Below the pieces are notes generated by a model, which had not been told where the DNA came from, made no database searches, and was given only the letters and a program-made list of their open reading frames with translations. From positions 620,001 through 684,000 of the forward strand of contig MLAX01000004.1 in assembly GCA_001890945.1 (NCBI GenBank): 64,000 nt of DNA, given 5' to 3'. The translations under genes and the position numbers were made by a program. The stretch is from Alphaproteobacteria bacterium AO1-B (GTDB lineage Bacteria > Pseudomonadota > Alphaproteobacteria > Rhizobiales > Stappiaceae). Position 1 is the first letter of the stretch, and every line of letters begins with the position of its first letter. Positions 8,867-18,159 of this stretch are shown here, one piece after another.

Positions 8867-9534
8867 CAAGACGCTCTGTTCAATGAATATCCAATTCCGC
8901 GATGAACCTGGATGTTGATGTCGAACGGCGAAAGCCGTTTTCTCAGCCGCGAGACATAGACTTCGATCACCTTTTCATCGGTTTCGCTTCCGGCTCCATA
9001 AAGCTGGTCCAGCAGACTGGCTTTTGACAGGGTTCGTCCGTTTGCCTGGATTAAAGCGGAGAGCAAGGACAGTTCCCGTCTCGGGACCTCCAGTGCAACA
9101 TCACCGTCAAACAACTGCATGCTGCCCGCGTCGAATTTCAGAGGTCCCACATTCACTAGAGATGGAGAAACAGCCGTGTTTCTGCGCCCGAGCGCGCGGA
9201 TCCTAGCGGCCAATTCTTCCATTTCGAAAGGTTTTACAAGGTAGTCGTCTGCGCCTGCATCCAAACCCTTAACCCGATCTTGCGTTTCAGACCGGGCAGT
9301 CAGCAAGATGACTGGCCGCGGGTCACTCCGTTCGCGAAGATCCGCAAGTAGATCCAAGCCGCTTTTGCCCGGTAGGTTGATATCCAAAATAACGAGATCG
9401 CCCGTTTCCTGCCTGAGGAAAGTAGCGGCATCGTCGCCGTCGTGAAGCACATCAACGGAGTGCCCGGCGTCTCGGAGCTGATAGGCAATTCCCTTTGCAA
9501 GGCTGACATTGTCTTCGACGAGGGCAATCCGCAT
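8866..9534 (-). CDS. OmpR-family response regulator, TctD-like
   Basis: This 222-residue regulator has a receiver domain (residues 1-115) with the acidic pair near residues 7-8, phospho-acceptor Asp51 (LVILDINLPGKSG) and Lys in VKPFE. A winged-helix DNA-binding domain occupies about 128-220 and ends in VIEVYVSRLRKRL. It is first in a two-gene operon with the kinase. It is divergent from the TTT binding-protein gene (133 bp between starts), matching the tctDE/tctCBA layout in Salmonella. It probably activates citrate/tricarboxylate-type uptake. The ATG at 9534 is chosen over the GTG one codon upstream. Confidence 0.88.
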   Translation of the reverse strand: MRIALVEDNVSLAKGIAYQLRDAGHSVDVLHDGDDAATFLRQETGDLVILDINLPGKSGLDLLADLRERSDPRPVILLTARSETQDRVKGLDAGADDYLVKPFEMEELAARIRALGRRNTAVSPSLVNVGPLKFDAGSMQLFDGDVALEVPRRELSLLSALIQANGRTLSKASLLDQLYGAGSETDEKVIEVYVSRLRKRLSPFDINIQVHRGIGYSLNRAS

Positions 9535-9667
9535 CACTTGTTTCTTTTTCTTTTCGATGAAAGCTTATTGCAAGCTTCGCAGGGAAATCTGAGGGCATCA
9601 AGCTGCTTTTGAGTGGCCTGAATGTGCGGCAGTCAAACCAAAACTGCTACGCCATTGGGAGGAAATT

Positions 9668-10774
9668 ATGGTTTTGAAGAAGCTTACACAGCGCCTTGCG
9701 CTGAGTGTGGCATTTGCTACCTGCGCCCTTGCCCCTTCTCAGGTGCTTGCGGAAGGTCTCGATCTCACCGGAAAAACCGTTGAGTGGGTTATCCCGTTTT
9801 CTGAAACGGGTGGGTCTGCAAAATGGGCAAACTTCTACGCACCGCTTTTGAGTGAAGCGCTGCCCGGACAGCCAACTGTGGTTGTCAAATTCATGCCAGG
9901 AGCCGGATCCACAAAGGGTGCGAACTGGTTCCAGGGACAAGATTACTCCGACAGTGACGGAACGCTGATTTTTGGGTCTTCAGGCTCAACGCAGTTTCCA
10001 TATCTGCTTGGCGATCCGCGTGTCCGGTACGAGTACAAGGATTGGAACGTGGTTCTCGCATCAGGCACAGGTGGCGTTGCCTACCTGCCGCCGGATCTTG
10101 CTGAAAAGATGAACGGCGACGATGCGAGCGCGCTACGCGAGACAGACTTCATCTATGGATCGCAAGGCGCTACCCGTCTTGATCTCGTGCCCCTTCTCGC
10201 CTGGGAGATGCTAGGCCTCAATGTTGAGCCAGTGTTCGGTATCAAAGGCCGCGGCGACGGCCGTTTGATGTTCGAGCGGGGTGAAGCCAACATCGACTAC
10301 CAAACGTCCTCATCCTACCTGAAAGGCGTGACGCCTCTCGTTGAAGCTGGAACAGCCGTTCCGATGATGAGTTGGGGTGCCTTGGATGATGAGGGCAATA
10401 TTGTCCGAGATCCTACCTTCCCGGACATGCCGACTTTCAAGGAAGTCTGCGAGGCAACCGATGGCTGCGAAACAAGCGGTGAAAAGTGGGATGCCTGGAA
10501 GGCGTTCTTCATCGCAGGTTTCCCTGCACAGAAAATGGTGTTCTTGCCAAACGGAGCATCGGAGGACGCGATCAACACCTATGCCAAGGCGTTTGAAGCT
10601 GTCAAAGCGCGCGGTGATTTCGCCGAAATCTCCGCTGGGCGTCTCGGCAAGTATCCGCAGATGACAGGCGCCAAAGCGGATGCAGCACTCAAAAGTGCAA
10701 CTGAAGTGCCGACCAGCGCGAAAGAATTTGTCGTTGGATGGCTTCAGGATCGCTACGGCGTATCTTTGAAATAA
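9668..10774 (+). CDS. TTT-family periplasmic tricarboxylate-binding protein (TctC-like)
   Basis: This 368-residue protein has a Sec signal peptide (cleavage near residue 28, after SQVLA) and a TctC/Bug fold. The IPFSETGGSAKWANF segment near residue 42 corresponds to the Bug-family ligand loop (usually PFxPGG). It is about 45 residues longer than typical Bug proteins, matching a long TctC subgroup. GGGAGGAAATT precedes the ATG. It delivers substrate to the fused TctA-TctB channel downstream. Divergent tctDE and nearby tcuAB suggest tricarballylate, aconitate or citrate as ligand; this is inferred. Confidence 0.85.
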   Translation: MVLKKLTQRLALSVAFATCALAPSQVLAEGLDLTGKTVEWVIPFSETGGSAKWANFYAPLLSEALPGQPTVVVKFMPGAGSTKGANWFQGQDYSDSDGTLIFGSSGSTQFPYLLGDPRVRYEYKDWNVVLASGTGGVAYLPPDLAEKMNGDDASALRETDFIYGSQGATRLDLVPLLAWEMLGLNVEPVFGIKGRGDGRLMFERGEANIDYQTSSSYLKGVTPLVEAGTAVPMMSWGALDDEGNIVRDPTFPDMPTFKEVCEATDGCETSGEKWDAWKAFFIAGFPAQKMVFLPNGASEDAINTYAKAFEAVKARGDFAEISAGRLGKYPQMTGAKADAALKSATEVPTSAKEFVVGWLQDRYGVSLK

Positions 10775-10791
10775 CGGCACTTTTCCAAATA

Positions 10792-10815
10792 CCCGCCCGG
10801 TTGTGATCGGGCGGG
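10792..10815 (+). other. Intercistronic hairpin after binding-protein gene
   Basis: CCCGCCCG pairs perfectly with CGGGCGGG around an 8-base loop. It begins 18 bases after the tctC-like stop and has no T-tract. It covers an alternative upstream GTG (10803), which favours the later start of the permease gene. Confidence 0.7.
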
Positions 10816-10847
10816 CTCATTTCCCAAATTATATCAGAGACGATCCA

Positions 10848-12875
10848 GTGGACATTCTCGGTACCGCTATGCCTGCGCTCGCCCAGGCGTCTGCGATGAT
10901 TTTCCAACCTGCGGTTCTCGGCTACCTGGTTCTCGGTGTGGTCATGGGCCTCTGTATCGGCGTTTTTCCGGGTCTTGGCGGTATTGCGGGCCTGTCGCTT
11001 CTGCTGCCATTCATGTTCGGGATGGACCCGGTTTTGGGGCTTGCGCTCATGATCGGCATGGTCGCCGTGGTTCCCACGTCCGATACGTTCGCGTCGGTGT
11101 TGATGGGCATTCCTGGATCGTCCGCGTCGCAGGCAACAGTTCTCGACGGATTTCCGCTTGCAAAGAAAGGGGAGGCGGCGCGTGCCTTGTCCGCTGCCTT
11201 CGCCTCGTCGTTGTTCGGCGGATTGGTCGGGGCGGCGTTTCTGACTGTTTTCATTCTCGTTGCCCGACCCGTTGTTCTTGAATTCCGCACTCCTGAACTT
11301 CTGATGATCACCCTGTTCGGGTTGTCCATGGTCGGCATTCTGGCAGGGCAAGTTGCAATCAAAGGCATCGTTGCTGCAGGCCTCGGGTTGATGGTTGGCA
11401 CTATCGGCGAAGGCGACAGCGCCGGGGCGTTGCGGATGGCAACCTACGACATGCCCTATCTGACGGACGGGTTGAAGCTTGTCATCGTCGGCCTTGGCAT
11501 CTTCGCGATACCCGAAATTGTTGCCCTGCTGCGCCAGGACCGGGCAATTTCTGAACGGTCCATGCTCGGCGGTGGCTGGCTCCATGGTGTGCGTGACTGG
11601 TTTTCAAACATCTGGCTCAGCATCCGGTGTTCGCTGATCGGCGTGACCGTCGGCGTCATCCCTGGCCTTGGGGGGTCTGTTGTGGATTGGATCGCCTACG
11701 GCCACACGGTGCAGACATCGAAGGACAAATCCAAGTTCGGCAAAGGCGACATCCGGGGCGTGATCGGTCCGGAAAGCTCCAACAATGCCAAAGAGGGCGG
11801 CGGCCTTGTGCCGACGCTTCTGTTCGGCATCCCGGGGTCTGGATCCATGGCCGTTTTCATCGGGGCCGTTGCTTTGCTCGGATCCGGGCAGATTGAAGTC
11901 GGGCCGTCGATGCTCAAGAACAATCTTGATGTCACCTATGCGATCGTCTGGCTGCTCGCACTCGCCAACGTGGTTGGAACAATTATCTGCATTGGGGGAT
12001 CCGGGGTGATTGCGCGCCTCACAACGATCCCGTTCGCATTGCTTGCGCCGTTCCTTTTCATGATCATCTCGTTTGCCGCGTTTCAATCCGGCCAGAACCT
12101 GATGGATCTTGTGGCACTGTTTGCCATTGGCCTTCTCGGCATCTTGATGCGGCGGTTCGACTGGTCTCGCCCGGCGTTTCTGATCGGGTTTGTTCTGTCA
12201 AATCCGGCTGAGACCTACACAAACCAGGCTGTCCAGATCGCGGCCTCCCGGTTCCGGAAAGGGTTCTCGGAGGGGATCGACTACATCTTCTCGCCCATTG
12301 TGATCATTTTGATCATCATTACCGTCGTCTCTGTTGTCGTCGGTCTCAAGCAATCAAAGAACATCCGCGCAGAGGGCGATATCCCGAACGGAACCAAGCG
12401 CGCGCCGCTCATCTTCCTTCTGGCGGTCCTGGGCTACCTGGTCTTTGCTTTCACCAATGCCTCGCTCATACCGGACTATGCGTCCGCTGACCGGGTCTTC
12501 CCGCAGTTCGTCGGCCTCGTTTCCATTGTCGGCTGTGTGATCCTGCTTTTCCAGATGCGTTTCCGGCCGGAATCCGATCCTCTCTTTTGTGATGGCGAAG
12601 TGGGCAACGCAGATGGCAATCAGCGAGGTCTCTGGCAGACCCTCGCCTGGTTTGCAGGGCTCTTGCTGCTTACGTCCCTGGTCGGTTTCATCCTTGCCCT
12701 CAGCGCGTTTCTTGTTGCGTTCATCCGCTTTAGAGCCGGTCGAAATTGGGTCTATGCGATTGGCTACGCCGTCTGCGGAATCGCGTTCATGTGCGGCATG
12801 GCCTGGCTGCTGAACCGGGACTTCCCGCCGGGACTGCTTCAGTCCGTAGTGAAGCTTCCGTGGCCGCTGACATGA
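10848..12875 (+). CDS. TTT transporter membrane protein, TctA fused to TctB
   Basis: This protein of about 675 residues fuses the large 12-helix TctA channel (first about 500 residues) to a small four-helix TctB-like domain (about 520-670). The TctA signature FPGLGGIAGLSLLLPF is near residue 40 and is mirrored by the internal repeat IPGLGGSVVDWIAYGH. The motif GIPGSSASQATVLDGFPLAKKGEA is also seen. I chose the GTG at 10848 because a longer frame starts inside the upstream hairpin; an ATG at 10869 is also possible. It imports the TctC ligand using the ion gradient. Confidence 0.85.
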   Translation: MDILGTAMPALAQASAMIFQPAVLGYLVLGVVMGLCIGVFPGLGGIAGLSLLLPFMFGMDPVLGLALMIGMVAVVPTSDTFASVLMGIPGSSASQATVLDGFPLAKKGEAARALSAAFASSLFGGLVGAAFLTVFILVARPVVLEFRTPELLMITLFGLSMVGILAGQVAIKGIVAAGLGLMVGTIGEGDSAGALRMATYDMPYLTDGLKLVIVGLGIFAIPEIVALLRQDRAISERSMLGGGWLHGVRDWFSNIWLSIRCSLIGVTVGVIPGLGGSVVDWIAYGHTVQTSKDKSKFGKGDIRGVIGPESSNNAKEGGGLVPTLLFGIPGSGSMAVFIGAVALLGSGQIEVGPSMLKNNLDVTYAIVWLLALANVVGTIICIGGSGVIARLTTIPFALLAPFLFMIISFAAFQSGQNLMDLVALFAIGLLGILMRRFDWSRPAFLIGFVLSNPAETYTNQAVQIAASRFRKGFSEGIDYIFSPIVIILIIITVVSVVVGLKQSKNIRAEGDIPNGTKRAPLIFLLAVLGYLVFAFTNASLIPDYASADRVFPQFVGLVSIVGCVILLFQMRFRPESDPLFCDGEVGNADGNQRGLWQTLAWFAGLLLLTSLVGFILALSAFLVAFIRFRAGRNWVYAIGYAVCGIAFMCGMAWLLNRDFPPGLLQSVVKLPWPLT

Positions 12876-13008
12876 GTTTCATCCAACCCAAAGGAGTCCT
12901 TCGGAACAGGCCTTCATTGGCCAGATCCGCTGACGCTTATGGGCGCCATCACGCCCGGGGCATCCGCATTCCAAAGAACTGTCATCTATCTCATGAGGAG
13001 GTGAAGTC

Positions 13009-14100
13009 ATGATGCAAACTTCCACCCCATTCATTTTCATGCGTGGAGGGTCTTCCCGCGGTCCTTACCTCAAGCGGAGCGATCTACCGGAAAGTCTGGA
13101 TGACCTTACCAACGTTCTGACATCGATTGTTGGTGCTGGGCATCCGTTCAACATCGACGGCATCGGCGGCGGAACTGCTGTGACCACGAAAATCGCGATG
13201 TTGTCGAAATCAGACGACGATTGGGCCGACGTCGACTACTTTTTTGCTCAGGTTGGTGTTGAGGAAAAACTGGTCGACTACAAGCCGTCCTGCGGCAACA
13301 TTCTGGTCGGTGTAGGACCTGCAGCCATTGAAATGGGTCTTGTGGAACCAACCGGTGATGTCACCGAAGTGCGGATCCGTGCTGTCAATACGGGGACGCT
13401 GGTTTCCGAACTTGTACAAACACCTGGCGGCGTTGTGCAGTATGATGGCAATGCCGCAATCGATGGTGTGCCCGGTACTGCGGCGCCAATCCAGTTGCGG
13501 TTCATGAAAGTCGAAGGCAGCCTGACTGACGCGCTTTTTCCCACCGGCAGCAGGACGGAAGTCATCAATGGTGTGACCGTTTCGTGCATGGATGTCGCCA
13601 TGCCGATGGTGATCGGCCTTGCGTCCGATTTCGGGATTACCGGATATGAAAGTCCCGCGGACCTTGATTCCAACACAGACCTTTTTGCCAAGATGGAGGC
13701 TATTCGCCTGATTGCGGGTGAGCGTATGGGCCTCGGGGATGTGACCAAATCAGTTACGCCGAAATTCGGCCTGCTTGCTCCGTCCAAGGGCGGTGGTTCG
13801 GCCTGTGTCCGGTATTTCATGCCTTGGAAATGTCATCCGACCCTGGCAGTCACCGGGTCGCAGTGTCTTGCTGCCTGTCTTTTGGCGCCTGGCACAGTTG
13901 CGGAAGGTTTGTTGGAACCGCGCCCAGGTGCACCAGCCGACCTCAAACTGGAGCACCCAATGGGTATGATGGAAGTTGTGATTGACTACAAACATGAAAA
14001 CGGTCGCTTTGAAGTCATCTCTGCTGGTCTTTTGAGGACCGCGCGCAAGCTTGCGACCGGCGAAGTCTTCATTCCCGGGTCTGTATGGCAGAGAAATTGA
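13009..14100 (+). CDS. PrpF-family isomerase (2-methylaconitate/4-oxalomesaconate tautomerase-like)
   Basis: This 363-residue protein has the two-lobed PrpF fold. Hallmarks are FMRGGSSRGPYLKRSDLP at the N-terminus, GIGGGTAVTTKIA near 50, PSCGNILVGVGPAAIE near 93 and SKGGGSACVRYF near 265. PrpF relatives move double bonds in tricarboxylates: methylaconitate (PrpF), oxalomesaconate (GalD) and aconitate (fungal Adi1). Next to TcuAB, which makes cis-aconitate, a role in interconverting aconitate isomers is plausible but inferred. AGGAGG sits nine bases before the ATG; a second ATG follows directly. The 133-bp upstream gap holds only a weak GGGCG/CGCCC hairpin (12941-12958). Confidence 0.85.
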   Translation: MMQTSTPFIFMRGGSSRGPYLKRSDLPESLDDLTNVLTSIVGAGHPFNIDGIGGGTAVTTKIAMLSKSDDDWADVDYFFAQVGVEEKLVDYKPSCGNILVGVGPAAIEMGLVEPTGDVTEVRIRAVNTGTLVSELVQTPGGVVQYDGNAAIDGVPGTAAPIQLRFMKVEGSLTDALFPTGSRTEVINGVTVSCMDVAMPMVIGLASDFGITGYESPADLDSNTDLFAKMEAIRLIAGERMGLGDVTKSVTPKFGLLAPSKGGGSACVRYFMPWKCHPTLAVTGSQCLAACLLAPGTVAEGLLEPRPGAPADLKLEHPMGMMEVVIDYKHENGRFEVISAGLLRTARKLATGEVFIPGSVWQRN

Positions 14101-14154
14101 CCAATTTGATCCCGGAACAACAGAATTGAGCTTTTTGTTTGGAGCGTGACATCA

Positions 14155-15123
14155 ATGAAAGTGCACATACTGGATGACTGGTTCGATACGCTGCGCGGTT
14201 TGCCTTGTTTTCAAAAACTGAAAGAACACGAGGTCACTGTCTGGACCGACCATGTCGAAGACGTTGGTGCGCTTTCCGACAGGCTCCAGGAAGCTGATGC
14301 AGTCGTTCTGTTTCGCGAACGCACCAAAATAACTGCTGATTTGCTGGAGCGGTTGCCGAATCTGAAATTGATTTCGCAGCGCAGTGTCTATCCGCACATC
14401 GATGTTGAGGCCTGCACTGCCAACGGCGTTCTCTTGTGTTCCAACATGCATTCCGGGACACCGTCTTACGCTGCAGCAGAGATGACTTTGGCCCTGATTT
14501 TGGCAAGTTATCGTCAGATCCCACAGCAGGTGGCGTCGATCCGTGCCGGAGAATGGCAAATGGGTGTCGGACGAACTTTGCGGGGCAGAACGCTCGGGCT
14601 CTATGGGTATGGCCGGATTGCCAAAGCCGTTGCAGGCTATACTGAAGCCATCGGAATGGATGTGCAATGGTGGGCATCTGATGCCGGCCGCGAGCGCGCG
14701 ATCAAGGATGGTGCAAGGGTTGCCGAAAGCCGGGAGGTGTTTTTCAACTCATCAGATATTGTCAGCTTGCATGTTCGCTTAAAGCCGGAAACGCGCGGCA
14801 TCATTACGGAGGCCGACCTCGCGAACATGCAACCCCGCGCGCTCCTTGTGAATACCTCACGATCCGGCCTTATTGCCCCAGGGGTTCTTGAAGCAGAAGT
14901 CGCCCGTGGGCGGATTTTTGCATCCGTTGATGTCTTCGACCAGGAGCCGCTACGCGATCAAGATAACGTGCTTCTGACCCATCCAAACGTGTTGCCGACA
15001 CCGCATATCGGTTATGTCACCGAAGACGAGTTCGATTTGCAATTTTCGGATATTTTCGATCAGGTCAACGCCTACGCGGCTGGCGCCCCAATTCATATGA
15101 TAAACCCCGAAGCCCATTCGTAG
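14155..15123 (+). CDS. D-isomer-specific 2-hydroxyacid dehydrogenase (NAD(P))
   Basis: This 322-residue enzyme has a split catalytic domain and a Rossmann domain with the nucleotide loop GLYGYGRIA (148-156). The catalytic triad Arg236 (NTSRSG), Glu264 (FDQEP) and His284 (PTPHIGY) is complete, so it should be active. The ATG at 14155 is preferred over the GTG at 14146, which is only one base from the GGAG. It is last in the TTT/PrpF operon, 54 bases after the isomerase. It presumably reduces or oxidises a 2-oxo/2-hydroxy acid of the same pathway. The substrate cannot be named from sequence. Confidence 0.85.
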   Translation: MKVHILDDWFDTLRGLPCFQKLKEHEVTVWTDHVEDVGALSDRLQEADAVVLFRERTKITADLLERLPNLKLISQRSVYPHIDVEACTANGVLLCSNMHSGTPSYAAAEMTLALILASYRQIPQQVASIRAGEWQMGVGRTLRGRTLGLYGYGRIAKAVAGYTEAIGMDVQWWASDAGRERAIKDGARVAESREVFFNSSDIVSLHVRLKPETRGIITEADLANMQPRALLVNTSRSGLIAPGVLEAEVARGRIFASVDVFDQEPLRDQDNVLLTHPNVLPTPHIGYVTEDEFDLQFSDIFDQVNAYAAGAPIHMINPEAHS

Positions 15124-15151
15124 CCAGCAAGCTTATAATCACCGCGGCTGA

Positions 15152-16258
15152 TCATTGCGCGGCGATCTGGCGACTTTCGGACACGGTATCCCTAACAACC
15201 TGTGTGATCGCGCGGGTTCCCATGTCGCCGCCGAACTCAATGGGGCGCAAACGGTTGTTGCGGAACCCATCGTCAACTGCGTGGTTTATGAGATCGGCTG
15301 CGTCTGAAAGGTGGGGATTGCCCAGTTTTTCGGCGAGGTAATCGAGCATCAGAGCACCGCTCAGGATTGCTGCGAGCGGATTGGCCTTGTCTTGTCCCAT
15401 GATGTCCGGCGCGCTGCCATGGGCCGGCTGGAACAGTCCCGTATGGTCGCCGATCTCCGCACAGGCGGCCATTCCCATTCCGCCAACAAGCCCACCGGCG
15501 AGGTCGGAAAGAATGTCACCAAACATGTTTTCGGTCACCAGCACATCAAAGTCCCAGGGCTTGCGCACCAGATCCAAGGCCTGGGCGTCCACATAATTGT
15601 AGCCGACCGGAACATCCGGATAGTCCGTTTTCACTTCATCGAAGATCTGGCGAAAAAAGGCGAGCGAGGTAAAAACATTCGCCTTGTCGACGCAAGTGAG
15701 GCGGCCTTGAAAGCCTTTCTTCTGGCGTTTGCGGGCAAGATCGAAAGCAAACCGGTGCAGTTTTGTGGTGGTTTTCCGGGTAATCCGTAGAATGTCCTGG
15801 ACTTCGTCGTCGTTCACAACGAGCGAGCGTTTGTGTGCTGCTGCAGAATAAAACAGACCTTCGGTGGACTCGCGCAAGATGATGAGATCAATCTGAGCTG
15901 CCCTTGGATCGGCAAGCCGTTGCGGGGCATTGGGATAGGCTTTGACCGGGCGTACACCAGCATATAGACCAAAGCGATCGCGCAGCCTTAAATGCGGAGA
16001 GATTTCCGTTCCATCCGTGTGCCGGATGGATGGCAGTCCAATGGCTCCCAGGAAGATGGCATCTGTAGCTTCAGCCCTGTCTTCTCCGTCTGCCTCTATA
16101 TCCTGGCCAGTTTCCTGGAAATACGCTGCGCCGGCTTGAATTTCGTCCAACTCAGGTTTCCGTTGTCCGGTTTTTTGAAGTGCAGCCTCGAGCACAGCCA
16201 TTGCAGCGTCCGCGACGTCGATACCGATCCCGTCCCCTTTGATAAGCGCAATTTTCAT
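15152..16258 (-). CDS. Isocitrate/isopropylmalate dehydrogenase-family enzyme
   Basis: This 368-residue metal- and NAD-dependent beta-decarboxylating dehydrogenase has the nucleotide start IALIKGDGIGIDV, substrate arginines near 91-103, Tyr137, catalytic Lys192 (VDKANV), and metal ligands Asp224, Asp248 and Asp252 (ENMFGDILSDLAGG). Known members oxidise 3-isopropylmalate, isocitrate, tartrate or D-malate. It is last in the TRAP/acid-sugar operon, 12 bases after the decarboxylase. There it may oxidise a tetronate or its phosphate, a job done by PdxA2 in D-threonate catabolism. True LeuB is less likely given the context. Its exact substrate is unknown. Confidence 0.82.
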   Translation of the reverse strand: MKIALIKGDGIGIDVADAAMAVLEAALQKTGQRKPELDEIQAGAAYFQETGQDIEADGEDRAEATDAIFLGAIGLPSIRHTDGTEISPHLRLRDRFGLYAGVRPVKAYPNAPQRLADPRAAQIDLIILRESTEGLFYSAAAHKRSLVVNDDEVQDILRITRKTTTKLHRFAFDLARKRQKKGFQGRLTCVDKANVFTSLAFFRQIFDEVKTDYPDVPVGYNYVDAQALDLVRKPWDFDVLVTENMFGDILSDLAGGLVGGMGMAACAEIGDHTGLFQPAHGSAPDIMGQDKANPLAAILSGALMLDYLAEKLGNPHLSDAADLINHAVDDGFRNNRLRPIEFGGDMGTRAITQVVRDTVSESRQIAAQ

Positions 16259-16270
16259 GAGTACGGTTCC

Positions 16271-16918
16271 TTACGTCCAATCAACATCAAAACGAGTGAC
16301 GATTTGCGATATCTGTTCCGGGTCTAGAAGTGTGGGAGACGCCCCGCGCAGCAACAGAGCCAGCTTTGCTGTCGCCTCCAACTCTTCCATGGCATAGACG
16401 GCAGCCTCAAGGTCCTTGGCCGCAACGCAAGGGCCATGATTGGCGAGAATAACGGCTGATCGTTTGCCAGCCAGCCCGCGAACGGCGTTGCCCATGGCTG
16501 GGTCGCCGGGGACAAAAAACGGCAACAGTTTCACTTTGCCGAGCAGCATGATCCCGTAAGCTGTGAGGGGAGGCAGGACATTGTCCTGATCAATTTCCGG
16601 CAGCAAAGACAAGGCCACTGAATGGCACGAATGCAGATGCACAACGGCACCGGTCGCCCCTCGGGTTTCATAAAATGCCGTATGCAACGGCATTTCCTTT
16701 GTCGGCGCATCTCCGGACAGCAACGCCCAAGTCTCCGACAGATGGCTGATGCAGGCTGGATCCAGAAAGCCCATGGATGAGCCCGTCGGAGTGACCAGAT
16801 AAGTGCCGTCATCCAGACGCATAGAGATGTTGCCGGTCGATCCGTGGGTTAGGCCTCGGTCATAAAGTGATTTGGCCATTACGGCGATCTGCTCACGGGC
16901 TTTGGAGAGCGCGCTCAT
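16271..16918 (-). CDS. Class II aldolase/adducin-family protein, OtnC-like decarboxylase or aldolase
   Basis: This 215-residue enzyme has the class II aldolase fold. Metal ligands are His94 and His96 (VVHLHSCHS) and His161 (ANHGP), with catalytic Glu75 (KEMPLH). The family includes L-fuculose-phosphate aldolase, RhaD, AraD and OtnC, the 3-oxo-tetronate 4-phosphate decarboxylase. A DUF1537 kinase gene immediately upstream (4-bp overlap) strongly favours an OtnC role, yielding dihydroxyacetone phosphate and CO2. Length is typical. Activity on a 3-oxo-tetronate phosphate is inferred from the gene pair. Confidence 0.85.
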   Translation of the reverse strand: MSALSKAREQIAVMAKSLYDRGLTHGSTGNISMRLDDGTYLVTPTGSSMGFLDPACISHLSETWALLSGDAPTKEMPLHTAFYETRGATGAVVHLHSCHSVALSLLPEIDQDNVLPPLTAYGIMLLGKVKLLPFFVPGDPAMGNAVRGLAGKRSAVILANHGPCVAAKDLEAAVYAMEELEATAKLALLLRGASPTLLDPEQISQIVTRFDVDWT

Positions 16919-18159
16919 GAGCCTGCACCCAGAACGTGGAGGGCGTCTTCGAAAAAGTCAGGTCCGCCAAAGTTGCCGGATTTGAGGGCGAGGGCCAGCG
17001 GCTGGCCCGCGACTCTCAAAGCCGGGACGCCAGGGGCGATCCGAGGGCCGATTTCAAGAGTGGATGCCTTGATCCCGGATACGACAGCGCCTGACGTTTC
17101 CCCGCCTGCGACCACGATGCGTTCAACACCAGCGACAACAAGAGCTGCAGCAAGACCGGAAAACAGGTTTTCTATGGCAGATGCACTCTTGTCGCGACCG
17201 AACCGTTGCTGGACTTGACTGACGGTTTCTGGGTCTGCCGAAGAATAGAGAAGTGGCGGCTCGTCTTGGCTGATGGTCCATTCAACCAACTCTTCCATCG
17301 ATAACCAACCCCCGATCACATCCTCAACCATGATTTCACGGCTGGGGGCTTTTTGCTTGTAGTGTTTCACTTGGCCACGGGTTGCCGACGAACAGGATCC
17401 GGACAACACCACCGCTTTACCGTTTGTTCCCGTCCATGCCTGATGATGCGGAGTGACGCCAAAATTGGCCGGCAGACCGATTGCGATCCCGGACCCTCCG
17501 GTAACAAGACGGCGGCCCGCTGCGGCTTTTCCGATCGCAATGAGATCCTCATCGGTGATTGCATCGACGATTGCCATCGAGCCCGTTTCGGTCTTGGCTG
17601 CGTCAAGAATAGATGCCGCTCCCAGCCGGACGGTCTTATGAGGAATATGCGAAACGGGCCAAGTCGTTTGCCTGGAAAGAACCCGTCGAATGTCCGGATC
17701 GCGCATGGGGGTGAGCGGGTGGTTTTGCATTCCGCTTTCACTCAGGAGCGTGTCTCCCACGAACAAATGCCCCTGATAGACCGTGCGTCCATTTTCTGGA
17801 AAAGCCGGGCATACAAGGACAGTTTGTTCTCCAAGGCGTTCGGCGAGAGCCTGGGTCACAGGGCCAATGTTGCCTTCATCCGTTGAGTCGAACGTCGAGC
17901 AAACCTTGAAAACGATTTGCTCGCATCCTTGCGAGATCAGCCAGTCCGATGCGGCCAGCGAGTGCCTGATAGCATCTTCGGCAGGCTCCGTCCGGGATTT
18001 TAGGCTGATGACGCCAGCATCAAAGTTGATGCCAGAGCCGGATAGACTGTTTGAAGCTGGTACGCCGACAAATTGCACCGTTCGCATGCCGGCCTCAGAC
18101 AGCATCAGTGCGATATCAGACGCCCCTGTGAAATCATCTGCGATGACGCCGAGTTTCAT
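16915..18159 (-). CDS. Four-carbon acid sugar kinase family protein (DUF1537; OtnK/LtnK/DtnK-like)
   Basis: This 414-residue protein shows both DUF1537 lobes. The N-terminal sugar-binding domain begins GVIADDFTGASDIALMLSEA (residues 4-23), and the C-terminal nucleotide-binding domain carries VVAGGETSGAV near residue 350. Characterised members phosphorylate 3-oxo-tetronate, D-threonate or L-erythronate at the terminal carbon with ATP. It overlaps the hydrolase upstream and the OtnC-like gene downstream by 4 bp each, so it is tightly coupled in the operon. Length is normal. The stereochemistry of the acid sugar cannot be deduced. Confidence 0.9.
   Translation of the reverse strand: MKLGVIADDFTGASDIALMLSEAGMRTVQFVGVPASNSLSGSGINFDAGVISLKSRTEPAEDAIRHSLAASDWLISQGCEQIVFKVCSTFDSTDEGNIGPVTQALAERLGEQTVLVCPAFPENGRTVYQGHLFVGDTLLSESGMQNHPLTPMRDPDIRRVLSRQTTWPVSHIPHKTVRLGAASILDAAKTETGSMAIVDAITDEDLIAIGKAAAGRRLVTGGSGIAIGLPANFGVTPHHQAWTGTNGKAVVLSGSCSSATRGQVKHYKQKAPSREIMVEDVIGGWLSMEELVEWTISQDEPPLLYSSADPETVSQVQQRFGRDKSASAIENLFSGLAAALVVAGVERIVVAGGETSGAVVSGIKASTLEIGPRIAPGVPALRVAGQPLALALKSGNFGGPDFFEDALHVLGAGS

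Noticed and set aside
10689..12086. Long minus-strand frames within the first TctA-TctB gene
   Set aside because: Rich in N, R, H, P and D, typical of the antisense of a hydrophobic membrane protein.
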